DNA of 64,000 nucleotides from Schlegelella_A sp038231215 (GTDB lineage: Bacteria; Pseudomonadota; Gammaproteobacteria; Burkholderiales; Burkholderiaceae_C): assembly GCA_038231215.1 (NCBI GenBank), contig JBBRLS010000007.1, positions 1-64,000 of the forward strand. The letters run 5' to 3'. The position numbers and the translations under genes were made by a program. Below are positions 54,861 through 63,847 of this stretch, piece after piece. Within the stretch, counting starts at the first letter, position 1; each line of letters opens with the position of its first letter. The notes under the pieces were generated by a model that was given only the letters and a program-made list of their open reading frames with translations, did no database searches and was not told the DNA's origin.

Positions 54861-55778
54861 ATGGACAAGCCAGAGATCGCGCCGCAGGCCACCGGATCGA
54901 AGGCCGGGGCGGGCCGCAGGCCGAGACAGGTGCTCGCCGGCACCCTCGCCCTGGTCGTGTGTGCGCTGGGCGCGGGCTGCGCCTCGCCGCCGCCACCCGC
55001 GGCGCTCGACCTCTCCAGGGCACGCATCGTGCCGATGGCGGCGCCGCCGGCGCTCGACATCAGCGGCCTTCCGGGCGGCAAGGCCATGGGCGCTGCGGTC
55101 GGCGCCGGGGCAGGCAGCGGCTATGGTGCGTTGGCCGGCGGCGTCGCGTGTCTCACGACGGGCCCGTTCCTTCCCCTCTGTCTCGCCGTCGTGCTGCCGA
55201 CGACGACGGCGATCGGCGCCGTCAGCGGCGCGGCGGTCGGGGCCGTGCGCACCGAGGGCACCGGCGCCATCGAGAAGAAAACCCGCGTGCTGCGCGACGA
55301 GATGGCCGCGACGCCCTACAGCGACATGCTCGCCGGGCAGTTGCGCGAGCGGCTGGCGAGCGACGTTCCGCTCGGCACGATCGGGCCGGTGGCCGCCGCG
55401 ACCGCGTTGACCGAACGCGACGACGATCGGCCGTGGACGATCGAGGTCGGCGTGACCGAAGTCGGCACCGAGGGCAAGAGCGAGTTCGCGCTGCGCCTGG
55501 TCACGACGGTTCGCGTGCATCGCGACGGCACGGCCACCTTCTGGCAGGTCGCCAAGGAAGTGCAAAGCGACCGGGAGTTGACTATCGACCGATGGCTCGC
55601 CGACGACGCGGGCGCCTTGCACGAAGTGCTGAACCGCTGCATCGAGCAGGCATCGCGTCAGTTGAAGACCGACTTCGATCGGGCGACGCGGGACGCTCTG
55701 GGCAATGTCCGTCCGGCCGCCAAGTATTCGACCTCGTGCGGCGACGGCGTCGCGCCGCTCGCGCAGGCGAAGGGGTAG
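54861..55778 (+). CDS. glycine-zipper-containing lipoprotein
   Basis: A 305-residue lipoprotein of unknown role. The signal peptide with a lipobox-like ALGAGC gives a lipidated Cys near residue 41 after a rather long basic n-region. A glycine-rich hydrophobic stretch (about 75-130: GAAVGAGAGSGYGALAGG ... GAVSGAAVGAV) resembles glycine-zipper segments of outer-membrane lipoproteins. The remaining 170 residues form a mixed domain (WTIEVGVTEVGTEG; FALRLVTTVRVHRDG). AAGGAG precedes ATG 54861. It is the only gene on this strand until 56059. Confidence 0.8.
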   Translation: MDKPEIAPQATGSKAGAGRRPRQVLAGTLALVVCALGAGCASPPPPAALDLSRARIVPMAAPPALDISGLPGGKAMGAAVGAGAGSGYGALAGGVACLTTGPFLPLCLAVVLPTTTAIGAVSGAAVGAVRTEGTGAIEKKTRVLRDEMAATPYSDMLAGQLRERLASDVPLGTIGPVAAATALTERDDDRPWTIEVGVTEVGTEGKSEFALRLVTTVRVHRDGTATFWQVAKEVQSDRELTIDRWLADDAGALHEVLNRCIEQASRQLKTDFDRATRDALGNVRPAAKYSTSCGDGVAPLAQAKG

Positions 55779-56058
55779 ACCCCGCGGCTCACGCGCATCA
55801 AGCGCTCGGAGCTCGCGCGTTACGACGCGGCCGATGACAAGGAAGATTTGCAGACGCGCGAGTGCTTCGGTCGCATCTGGCGCCGCTCATCGCCTTTCTT
55901 GCCGCCGCCGCCGCGATCGGCGGTCGTTGTTCACGCCGCGATGCCGTCCGTCAGGCCGATGCGCCGCTATGTGCGCTAGCGCGCAGACGCCGCACCACTC
56001 TTCCGCGACAGTGTTTGCTTTATTGCAAACATTGCGGCCATTGGCGCAGGAAGACTTC

Positions 56059-57939
56059 ATGAACGAGCCCAGATTCGCCAGGACGACCGGACTGCTGTCC
56101 GTTTTGTTCGCTGCCCTACTTGCCGCTTGCGGCGGAAGCAGTCTCGATCCGATCCTCGGCGCACCCGGCGCGAGCTCGTCGGTCCCTCCGACCGTCACCG
56201 CGACGACTCCCGCCGCGAGCAGTCCGGTCGTCACCGGAGTCGCCACGAACAGCGTCGTCACCGCGACCTTCAGCAAGCCGATGGCGGCAGCGAGCCTGAC
56301 CGCGACGACGTTCACCCTGGCCTGCCCGGCCGGTCTGCCGGTCACGGCCGCGGTCAGCTACGACGTCGCGACGCGCGTCGCGACCCTGACGCCGGCGAGT
56401 CCGTTGCCAACCAACACGCTGTGCGTGGCGACGATCACGACCGGTGCGCAGGACACCTCGGGCTTGCCGCTGGCGGCGAACTTCGTCTGGCGCTTCATGA
56501 CAGCGGCGCTCGCCGACACGACCCGGCCGACCGTGCTGCGCACCGTCCCGGCGCCAGGTGCGCTGGGCGTGCCGATCAACACCCCGATCATCGCTGTCTT
56601 CAGCGAGGACATGCTGGCCTCGACGTTCTCGATCGCCAGCTTCACGGTCATGAACACGACGCTCGGCACAGCCGTCGCCGGCTCGGTCGGCTACGCGCCC
56701 GGTTCGCGCACCGCGACCTTCACGCCGACCGGCCCGGCCACGCTCGCCGCCAATGACACGTTCACCGCGACGATCACCACCGCGGTCACCGACCTTGCCG
56801 GCAACGCACTCGCCGGCAACACCGCTGTTGCGCCGAACGCCGGAAACCACGTCTGGCAATTCACCACCGGCAATACGGCCGACAGCACGCCTCCGACCGT
56901 GACCGCGATCAACCCGGGCGACGCCAGCGTCGGCGTGTGCCTGACGAAGACGGTCAGCGCGACCTTCAGCGAGCCGATGGATGCATCGACGATCACGGCG
57001 GCGACTTTCGGCGTGACGGATGCCGGTGTCGCTGTCCCCGGAACCGTGAGTTACGACGCGGTGAACATGGTGGCCAGCTTCGTGCCTACCAATGCGGCAG
57101 GCTTCGCGCCCAGCCGTGCTTTCGTCGTCACGGTCAAGTCCGGCGCCACAGGCGTCAAGGATCTCGCGGGCAACCCCCTGGCGGCCGACCGCGTGTGGGG
57201 CTTCACGACTGGCACGCAGGCCTGCTCGGCGGGCGTCGACCTCGGCTCCGCTGCCTTGTTCGGCAGCTTCGGCGGTGGTGCCGGCGTCACCAACCAGGGC
57301 ATCAACACCGTCGTCAACGGCAGCATAGGCACCACCGCGGCATGCACGCTGATCACCGGCTTCCATGACGCCAGCAACGTCTACACGCAGACGCCGCTGA
57401 ACGTCGGCCTGGTCACCGGCACCGTCTATTGCGCCCCGCCCGCGCCCGGAACGACCGCGTCGATGGCGATCGCCACGCAGGCGCGCGCCGACGCGACCAC
57501 CGCGTACAACGCCCTCGCGGCGATGCCGCCCGGCAGCGACCCGGGCGCCGGCCAGCTCGGCGGCCTGGTGCTGGCCCCGGCGGTCTATACCGCGGCAGGC
57601 GGAACTTTCGCGATCACGAGCGGCAACCTGACACTCGACGCGCAGGGCGACGCCAACGCGGTCTGGGTGTTCCAGAGCGCCGCGGCGCTCACCGTCGGCC
57701 TGTCGGCGACCCCGCGCACCGTCTTCCTGATCAACGGGGCGCAGGCGAAGAACGTGTTCTGGCAGGTCGGCAGCGCGGCGCGTATCGAGGACGGAAGCAC
57801 CATGGTCGGAACCATCATCGCGCCCGCGGGCGTCACGATCTCGACCGCCGGCCAGACCATCCAGACCACCTTGACCGGACGCGCCCTGGGCCTCACCGCC
57901 TCGGTGACGATGGTCAATACGACGATCGTCGCGCCATGA
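56059..57939 (+). CDS. surface lipoprotein with Ig-like repeats and DUF3494 ice-binding fold
   Basis: A 626-residue exported protein. Lipoprotein signal peptide (LLSVLFAALLAAC), then three bacterial Ig-like (SbsA/Big_5 type) domains at about 45-150, 155-275 and 278-395. Each contains the ATFSxPM or AVFSEDM motif. A C-terminal DUF3494 domain follows (about 400-626: DLGSAALFGSFGGGAGV ... NAVWVFQSAAALTV ... GTIIAPAGVTIS). DUF3494 is the beta-solenoid of type-1 ice-binding/antifreeze proteins and of related adhesins. Ice binding itself cannot be judged from sequence. AGGAAG precedes the ATG. The ompA-like gene follows 56 bp downstream. Confidence 0.88.
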   Translation: MNEPRFARTTGLLSVLFAALLAACGGSSLDPILGAPGASSSVPPTVTATTPAASSPVVTGVATNSVVTATFSKPMAAASLTATTFTLACPAGLPVTAAVSYDVATRVATLTPASPLPTNTLCVATITTGAQDTSGLPLAANFVWRFMTAALADTTRPTVLRTVPAPGALGVPINTPIIAVFSEDMLASTFSIASFTVMNTTLGTAVAGSVGYAPGSRTATFTPTGPATLAANDTFTATITTAVTDLAGNALAGNTAVAPNAGNHVWQFTTGNTADSTPPTVTAINPGDASVGVCLTKTVSATFSEPMDASTITAATFGVTDAGVAVPGTVSYDAVNMVASFVPTNAAGFAPSRAFVVTVKSGATGVKDLAGNPLAADRVWGFTTGTQACSAGVDLGSAALFGSFGGGAGVTNQGINTVVNGSIGTTAACTLITGFHDASNVYTQTPLNVGLVTGTVYCAPPAPGTTASMAIATQARADATTAYNALAAMPPGSDPGAGQLGGLVLAPAVYTAAGGTFAITSGNLTLDAQGDANAVWVFQSAAALTVGLSATPRTVFLINGAQAKNVFWQVGSAARIEDGSTMVGTIIAPAGVTISTAGQTIQTTLTGRALGLTASVTMVNTTIVAP

Positions 57940-57995
57940 CTCCGATGAGCCCGATCGAACGCCGCCACCCCTCCGCGAGACTGCCAGGAAGCACG

Positions 57996-59156
57996 ATGAA
58001 ACAATCAATGCACGCACTGCGCCTGCTCGGCCTCGCCGGGCTCGGCTCGCTCCTCGCCTTCGCGGCGAATGCCGAGGACACAGGCTACTTCTATGCTGGC
58101 GGCTCGATCGGCCAGTCGCGGGCGCGCATCGACGAAGACCGCATCAACGCGAGCCTGCTGGCCGGAGGGCTGACGACCACGTCGATGAGCAAGGACGAGC
58201 ACGACATCGGCTACAAGCTGTTCGGCGGCTACCAGATCAACCGCTATGTCGGGCTCGAAGGCGGCTATTTCAGCCTCGGAAAGTTCGGCTTCACCTCGAC
58301 CACCGTGCCGGCCGGAACGCTGGCCGGCCAGATCAAGCTCCAGGGGCTGAATCTCGACCTGGTCGGCAGCTTGCCGCTCGGTGACCGCTGGGCCGTGCTC
58401 GGCCGCGTCGGCGCCCAGTACGCCCGTGCCAAGGATCGCTTCAGCAGCACCGGCGCGGTTACCGTCGCCAACCCGAATCCGAGCAAGAGCGCCCTCAACT
58501 ACAAGTTCGGTGCGGGCTTGCAGTACGAAGTCAACCCGTCGTTCCTGGTGCGCGCCGAAGCCGAGCGCTATCGCGTCGACGATGCGGTCGGCAACCGCGG
58601 CGACGTGAACCTGTTTTCGGTGAGCCTGGTGTTCCCGTTCGGCCGCACGCCGGCCGCGGCGCCGCCGCGCCCGGTCGCGGTCGCTCCGGCCTATGTCGCG
58701 CCGCCGCCTCCGGCACCGGCACCGATCGTCGTCGCGGCCGCGCCGGTCGCTCCCGTCGTCGCGCCTCCGGCACGCCTGCGCGTGAGCTTCTCCGCCGACT
58801 CGCTGTTCGCCTTCGACAAGTCGGAGATCCGTCCGCAAGGCAAGGCCGATCTCGACCGCTTCGCAAAGGACCTGGCGGGAACACGCTACGACACGATCGG
58901 CGTCACCGGCCACACCGACCGGCTCGGTTCGAACGCGTACAACCAGCGGCTCTCGACGGCGCGCGCCGATGCGGTCAAGGCCTACCTCGTCCAGTCGGGC
59001 GGGATCGACGCCGCGAAGATTTCAGCGGTCGGCCACGGCGAGACCGAGCCGCTCACGAAGACCGAAGAGTGCAAGGGCAGCAAGCCCACGCCGAAGCTGA
59101 TCGAATGCCTGCAACCGGACCGGCGCGTCGACGTCGAGGTCACCGGCACGCGCTGA
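57996..59156 (+). CDS. OmpA-family outer-membrane protein
   Basis: A 386-residue protein with signal peptide (LLGLAGLGSLLAFAANA/ED), an eight-stranded barrel (about 25-215: GYFYAGGSIGQSRA ... YKLFGGYQINRYVGLEGGYF ... FSVSLVFPFG), an Ala/Pro hinge (about 218-262) and an OmpA-like peptidoglycan-binding domain (about 268-386). The latter carries FAFDKSEI, GHTDRLGSNAYNQRLS and GHGETEPL, which contain the Asp and Arg that bind diaminopimelate. Two cysteines near the end (ECKGSK ... IECLQ) could form the usual OmpA disulfide. The ATG at 57996 is preceded by AGGAAG. Probably co-transcribed with the DUF3494 lipoprotein. Confidence 0.92.
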   Translation: MKQSMHALRLLGLAGLGSLLAFAANAEDTGYFYAGGSIGQSRARIDEDRINASLLAGGLTTTSMSKDEHDIGYKLFGGYQINRYVGLEGGYFSLGKFGFTSTTVPAGTLAGQIKLQGLNLDLVGSLPLGDRWAVLGRVGAQYARAKDRFSSTGAVTVANPNPSKSALNYKFGAGLQYEVNPSFLVRAEAERYRVDDAVGNRGDVNLFSVSLVFPFGRTPAAAPPRPVAVAPAYVAPPPPAPAPIVVAAAPVAPVVAPPARLRVSFSADSLFAFDKSEIRPQGKADLDRFAKDLAGTRYDTIGVTGHTDRLGSNAYNQRLSTARADAVKAYLVQSGGIDAAKISAVGHGETEPLTKTEECKGSKPTPKLIECLQPDRRVDVEVTGTR

Positions 59157-59173
59157 GCTGAACGCTGCGGACC

Positions 59174-59839
59174 TCAGAAGCCGAGCTCGTAGCGGTAGCC
59201 CTTGTAGGCCAGCACGGCGCCTTTCTGCTTGACCTGCTTCAGCACGAGCTCGGGGGCGACGGTGTCGCCCTCGTGGAAGACCTGGCCGTTCAGGATCACC
59301 ATGCGGCTGGCCTTGTCGCCGCTGTAGCTGGCGCCTCCGAAGGCGATCTTCGGCAGGCCGCGGCGAATCGCTTCGGGCAACTCGGCCTGCGTGTAGATGC
59401 GGTCGCTGGCCGGGACGGTCGGCGTCGGGTCGGCATCCTCACGCCGAACGGCAGGCTTGGCCGGCGGGCGTCTTGCGATCGCCTCCTTGGCCGCGCTGGC
59501 CGGCGCAGGGATCGAGGCGGGCAATACGATCGCTTGCGACGCGGGTAGCGGCTGCACTGGTGCGACGCTGACCGGCAGCGGTGCGGGCGGGATCGGTGGC
59601 AGCGGCGCTTGCACGACCGCGACCGTCTTCGGCGGGGCCTCGCTGCCGACGAAGTTCCACGCCAGCACGCCGCCGAGGGCGAGCGCGAGAACGACGATGG
59701 CGGCGACGAGCAGGCGCGGCTTGCGCGGTGCCTCGTCGTCGCCAGGAAGCACGCCGAACTGTTGCGTATGCAGCCCCGGGACTTCGCCGCGCTCGCGTTC
59801 GGCGTCGGCGCGGCGCAGGGCATCGAGGATGTACGACAT
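59174..59839 (-). CDS. gspB: general secretion pathway protein B (GspB)
   Basis: Accessory factor of the type II secretion system that, with GspA, helps place the GspD secretin across the peptidoglycan. The 221-residue protein begins MSYILDALRRADAERERG, the hallmark N-terminus of GspB. It has one transmembrane helix (about 43-62), a Pro/Ala-rich periplasmic linker (about 70-140) and a C-terminal GspB domain (about 150-221: RMVILNGQVFHEGD ... LAYKGYRYEL). It lies 21 bp after the GspA/ExeA gene. Core T2SS genes are outside the window. Confidence 0.92.
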   Translation of the reverse strand: MSYILDALRRADAERERGEVPGLHTQQFGVLPGDDEAPRKPRLLVAAIVVLALALGGVLAWNFVGSEAPPKTVAVVQAPLPPIPPAPLPVSVAPVQPLPASQAIVLPASIPAPASAAKEAIARRPPAKPAVRREDADPTPTVPASDRIYTQAELPEAIRRGLPKIAFGGASYSGDKASRMVILNGQVFHEGDTVAPELVLKQVKQKGAVLAYKGYRYELGF

Positions 59840-59860
59840 GCTTCCTCTTGCCCGCGGCAG

Positions 59861-61708
59861 TCAGTGCGCGGCGGTGTCGAGCCGGGGCTCGTCGACACCG
59901 GTGGCGCGGTTGAGTTGCATGAAGGTCGTAGGCCCCGCCTTGCCGAGCGCGTTCAGGCCGTGCGCCGTCTGGAATCGCGCGACCTTGGCACGCAAGGCCG
60001 TGTCCATGGTCTGCTGGGGTGCCGGTGCCGGCTCGCCGGCGAGCGTCGCGAGTTGCGTTGCGAGTCGATCGACGAGCGGGCCCGACGCGCCCTGGTCGAT
60101 CGCCGTGGTGTAGCCCGGGGGCATGCGCCACAGCGTGCCGAACTCGCCCGACCAGAGCTTGCCGAGCGCGGCAAGCGAGACCTTTTGCGCGCGGCCTTCG
60201 ACCAGCAGCGACGCCGTGTCGGTGCCGAGGCCGACGAGGACGACGGTGGTGGTTCGGCCGGCGTCGTCGCGCAGGCTCATGAAGCCGGGCCGGTCGAGGC
60301 TCTTCACCATCGCCAGCGTGCTCGCGAACTTGTAGCAGCGCACCTGCTGCCGCGCCGCCGCGGCGCAGGGATCGGCGTCGCCGGCGATGAGCTTCCACAT
60401 CGGCGCGAGTTCGCGCCAGGCCGACTTCTCGTCACCGCCGAGCGTCTTCCATTGCGCCTTCAGCTCGGCCGCGCCGAGGGCGGCGAACGACGTGGCCATC
60501 ACCGCAGCGGGCGCCGATGCCGGCGCGCTCGCCGCCGGCGCTGTCGCAGCAGACGCCGCTGACGGAGCGCTCGCGACCGTCGTCGCCGAAGCGACGCCGC
60601 TCGCCGCAGACGCCGACGACGTGGCGCTCGTCGCGACCGGCGCTCTCCAGGCGAAGCCGCTGGCCGCCGACGCTGGCACGAACGCGCCGGACGCGCCGGA
60701 CGCCTCATTGGCGCGAGCTGCGGGCGCCGACGCGGCCACCACCATCGCTGGCGCCGGCGTCGCGAACCGGCGGTATGCGCCGTAGACGGCGAACGCGAGC
60801 AGTGCGGTGAGCGCCAGGCCCGTCGCGATGAACAGACCGAGCCCGGCGCTCGAGCCGAGCCGCGACCGGTCGGGCCCGGTGGGCTCCGAAGTACCGAACA
60901 CCTCGCGCGCCGACTTCTCGATCACCGCGGTGTCGATCTGGTGCTGGCCGTGCGCGTAAGCGCCGAGCATGGCGCGGTCGCAGAGCAGGTTGATGCGCCG
61001 CGGCACGCCGCGCGCGATCTCGTGGATGCGCTGCAGCGCCTTGCGGTCGAAGGGGATGGCGCGCGTCATGCCGGCGACCGAGAGGCGGTGCCGGATGTAG
61101 TGCTCGGTCTCCTTCGACGACAGCGCCTTCAGGTGAAAGCGGGCGATGACGCGCTGCGCGAGCTGCTCGAGCTCGGGCTGCTCGAGCATCGTGCGCAGCT
61201 CGGGCTGGCCGATGAGGACGATCTGCAGGAGCTTGCGCTCGTTGGTCTCGAGGTTGGTGAGCAGGCGCAATTGCTCGAGCACGTCGACCGAGAGCATCTG
61301 CGCCTCGTCGATGATGAGCACGTTGTTCTGGCCGACGGCGTGCGTCTTGAGCAGGAACTCGTTGAGCGCATCGACGTAGATCTTCACCGTCCCGGGCTGG
61401 CCGCGCGGCAGCTCGACCGGAATCCTGAACTCGTCGCAGATCGACTTGACGAGTTCGGTGACGGTGAGCTTCGGGTTGAAGATGTAGGCGACGTTGCAGC
61501 GCTTCGGGATCTGCTCGAGGAAGCAGCGGCAGACGGTGGTCTTGCCGGCGCCGATCTCGCCCGACAGCAGAACGAAGCCGCCGCCGCCGCCGACGCCGTA
61601 CAGCAGGTGCGCCAGCGCCTCGCGGTGGCGCTTGCTCATGTAGAGATAGCGCGGGTCGGGGGCGAGGGAGAACGGCTCCTGCTTCAGGCCGAAGAACCGC
61701 ATGTACAT
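59861..61708 (-). CDS. gspA: general secretion pathway protein A (GspA/ExeA), AAA ATPase
   Basis: ATPase partner of GspB. The 615-residue product has an AAA/ExeA domain (about 1-270) with Walker A GEIGAGKTT near 50, Walker B VLIIDEAQML, and GVPRRINLLCDRAML. One transmembrane helix lies at about 288-310, followed by an Ala/Ser-rich low-complexity linker (about 325-405). The periplasmic part contains a peptidase C39-like region and a C-terminal peptidoglycan-binding domain (FQTAHGLNALGKAGPTTFMQL). The start MYMRFFGLKQEPFSLAPDP at 61708 is the typical family beginning. It forms an operon with gspB. Confidence 0.92.
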   Translation of the reverse strand: MYMRFFGLKQEPFSLAPDPRYLYMSKRHREALAHLLYGVGGGGGFVLLSGEIGAGKTTVCRCFLEQIPKRCNVAYIFNPKLTVTELVKSICDEFRIPVELPRGQPGTVKIYVDALNEFLLKTHAVGQNNVLIIDEAQMLSVDVLEQLRLLTNLETNERKLLQIVLIGQPELRTMLEQPELEQLAQRVIARFHLKALSSKETEHYIRHRLSVAGMTRAIPFDRKALQRIHEIARGVPRRINLLCDRAMLGAYAHGQHQIDTAVIEKSAREVFGTSEPTGPDRSRLGSSAGLGLFIATGLALTALLAFAVYGAYRRFATPAPAMVVAASAPAARANEASGASGAFVPASAASGFAWRAPVATSATSSASAASGVASATTVASAPSAASAATAPAASAPASAPAAVMATSFAALGAAELKAQWKTLGGDEKSAWRELAPMWKLIAGDADPCAAAARQQVRCYKFASTLAMVKSLDRPGFMSLRDDAGRTTTVVLVGLGTDTASLLVEGRAQKVSLAALGKLWSGEFGTLWRMPPGYTTAIDQGASGPLVDRLATQLATLAGEPAPAPQQTMDTALRAKVARFQTAHGLNALGKAGPTTFMQLNRATGVDEPRLDTAAH

Positions 61709-61794
61709 GGGTGCAGAGAATAACGTGCGGCCGTCGCTCGCCAAGACGGGTTATGAGCCCGCGAGGCCGCCCCAAGGGCGAATGCACGCGAAGG

Positions 61795-63018
61795 TCAAGC
61801 CCGACCGAGGCTCTCGTCGGGCCCGGCGGCGAGGGCGCGCGCCACGTCGGCGTGGAACCAGCCGAGCGCCTGCTCGGCCCGGCCGGCGGTGAGAAAGCGA
61901 TTGGCGCCGCTCGCGAAGCCGCGCTGGATGCCGATCGCGCAGGCGATGTCTTCCTTCTGGAACACGCCTTCTTCGATCAGCCGAAAGGTCTTCTCCCAAT
62001 GTGGCGTCCAGTCGGGTGTGGACAGCGCCGCCGGGATCAGCATGCGGTGCGTCCAGCGCAAGGTGCCGGCCTGCACCGGATAGAGCGTGACCAGACTCAG
62101 GTAGTCGGGATGAAAGATCGTGATCGTGTTCGGGAAGATGACGTGGCTCGGCGTCACCAGTTCGCACAGGTCCGGCATGTTGTCGGGCGCGGCCGCGTCG
62201 GTGCGCGCCCAGGCTTCGCCGGCGCGCCGCGCCACCAGCGACTGGATGTGCGGGCCGAAGCGCTCGGTGCCCGTCAGGCCATCGGCGAAGAAGGGATAGA
62301 TCGTGTCCTTGTGCAGCACGCGGATGTGATACGCCTCGAGGAAGGCGTCGACGATCAGCTTCCAGTTGGCCGGGTACTCGGCGCGCACAGTGCGAAAGTG
62401 GATGAGCTTGTCGACGGCGAAGAAGGGCAGCTCGCCGTCGATGCCGGCCAGCCAGGCGGCGACGTCGATGTGCGCGCCCGGCTTCGGCACGACCCAGAGC
62501 AGGCCGTGCCTTTCCTCGCAGGGCAGGGCGACGAGATTCGTGTCGCTGGCGCTGCAGGGGTCGAAGGCCTCGGCATGCAGGCGATGGCGCAGGCTGCCGT
62601 CGAGCCGATAGGCCCAGCCGTGGTACGGGCAGACGACGCTGCTGCGCGGCTCGGCGCGGCCGGTGTTTTCGACGAGGCGCATGCCGCGATGACGGCAGAC
62701 GTTGAGAAAGGCGCGAAAGCGGCCGTCGGCGTCGCGCGTCAGCAGCATCGGCACGCCGTAGTCGTCGTTGGCGATGACCTGGCCCGGCGTGAGTTCGCTC
62801 GAGTGGCCGCTGATCAGCGGCACGGGCCGGAACAGGCGCTCGATCTCGGCATCGCGCACGCGCTCGCTGGCGTAGTTCTCGACCGGGATGTGCGCTTCGG
62901 CCTCGGTCGCGTCTTGCCACACGCGGCGGCCAGCGCGCACCTGCGTGCGGATGCTCTCGAGTTGCGAGGCGGTGTGCGGCGGCAGCGTCATCGTCGTGCG
63001 ATCGGATCGAGCCGCCAT
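61795..63018 (-). CDS. Rieske non-heme iron oxygenase, large (alpha) subunit
   Basis: Aromatic-ring-hydroxylating or demethylating oxygenase. The 407-residue product has the Rieske 2Fe-2S motif CxH...CxxH (C108, H110, C130, H133 in CRHRGMRL and CPYHGW) and the mononuclear-iron motif EAYHIRVLH (two histidines about residue 225). The ending region is SRPBCC-like. No beta subunit, ferredoxin or reductase gene is adjacent, so electron transfer partners are elsewhere. Substrate not predictable. ATG 63018 is taken over ATG 62991 because GGCGGAAA lies just before it. Divergent from the SDR gene, with 67 bp between. Confidence 0.87.
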   Translation of the reverse strand: MAARSDRTTMTLPPHTASQLESIRTQVRAGRRVWQDATEAEAHIPVENYASERVRDAEIERLFRPVPLISGHSSELTPGQVIANDDYGVPMLLTRDADGRFRAFLNVCRHRGMRLVENTGRAEPRSSVVCPYHGWAYRLDGSLRHRLHAEAFDPCSASDTNLVALPCEERHGLLWVVPKPGAHIDVAAWLAGIDGELPFFAVDKLIHFRTVRAEYPANWKLIVDAFLEAYHIRVLHKDTIYPFFADGLTGTERFGPHIQSLVARRAGEAWARTDAAAPDNMPDLCELVTPSHVIFPNTITIFHPDYLSLVTLYPVQAGTLRWTHRMLIPAALSTPDWTPHWEKTFRLIEEGVFQKEDIACAIGIQRGFASGANRFLTAGRAEQALGWFHADVARALAAGPDESLGRA

Positions 63019-63085
63019 TTTCCGCCTGCGCCGCCACCTGCGCCAGCCGGGCGATCCACAATCGTCGATCGACCCGGGAGAACGC

Positions 63086-63847
63086 ATGAAGGCACGACGT
63101 TTCGAAGGCAAGGTGGCGCTCGTCACCGGTGGCAACAGCGGCATCGGTCTGGCTGTGGCGAAGGGCTTGATCGACGAAGGCGCGCGTGTCGTCATCAGCG
63201 GGCGCAATGCCGAATCGCTGGCCGCGGCGGCCGCGTCGCTCGGCGGCGCGGCGCACGCCGTCGCTGCCGACGCATCGAAGCTCGACGGCATCGATCGCCT
63301 CGTCGAGGTCGCGCGCGAGTTCGGCGGCGGCAAGCTCGACATCGTCTTCGCCAACGCCGGCATCGCCACCTTCGGACCGATCGCCACCATCACCGAGGCA
63401 AAGTGGGACGAACTGATGGGCGTCAACCTGAAGGGCGTCTATTTCACGGTGCAGAAGTCGCTGCCGCTGATGGCGCAGGGCGGCAGCATCGTGCTGAACG
63501 CGTCGGTGGCCGCGGGCAAGGGCGACCCGGGCGGCTCGCTCTACGCGGCGAGCAAGGCGGGCGTGCGCTCGCTGGGCCGCAGCCTCGCCGCCGAGCTGGT
63601 CGGCCGCGGCATTCGCGTCAATGTCGTCAGCCCCGGGCCGATCGAGACGCCGCTCTTCGATCGCATCGACGGCGTGCAGGGCGAGGCGGTCGGCAACCTG
63701 AAGACGGCGTGGACCGACCGCAACCCGATGAAGCGATTCGGCACGCCGGATGAAGTGGCGGCGACGGTGTTGTTCCTGGCCTCTGATGCGGCCTCGTACG
63801 TCACGGGCGTCGACTTGCTCGTCGACGGTGGGCGCGGCAGCTTCTGA
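63086..63847 (+). CDS. short-chain dehydrogenase/reductase (SDR)
   Basis: NAD(P)-dependent classical SDR of 253 residues. Cofactor motif TGGNSGIG (about 14-21), NAG (about 87-89), catalytic Ser in VLNASVAAG (about 138) and the YxxxK pair in LYAASKAG (about 151-155). The SPGPIETPLF segment and a C-terminal YVTGVDLLVDGG complete the fold. The alcohol or keto substrate is unknown. GGGAG lies before the ATG. Divergent from the Rieske oxygenase, so the two may belong to one catabolic route. Confidence 0.92.
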   Translation: MKARRFEGKVALVTGGNSGIGLAVAKGLIDEGARVVISGRNAESLAAAAASLGGAAHAVAADASKLDGIDRLVEVAREFGGGKLDIVFANAGIATFGPIATITEAKWDELMGVNLKGVYFTVQKSLPLMAQGGSIVLNASVAAGKGDPGGSLYAASKAGVRSLGRSLAAELVGRGIRVNVVSPGPIETPLFDRIDGVQGEAVGNLKTAWTDRNPMKRFGTPDEVAATVLFLASDAASYVTGVDLLVDGGRGSF

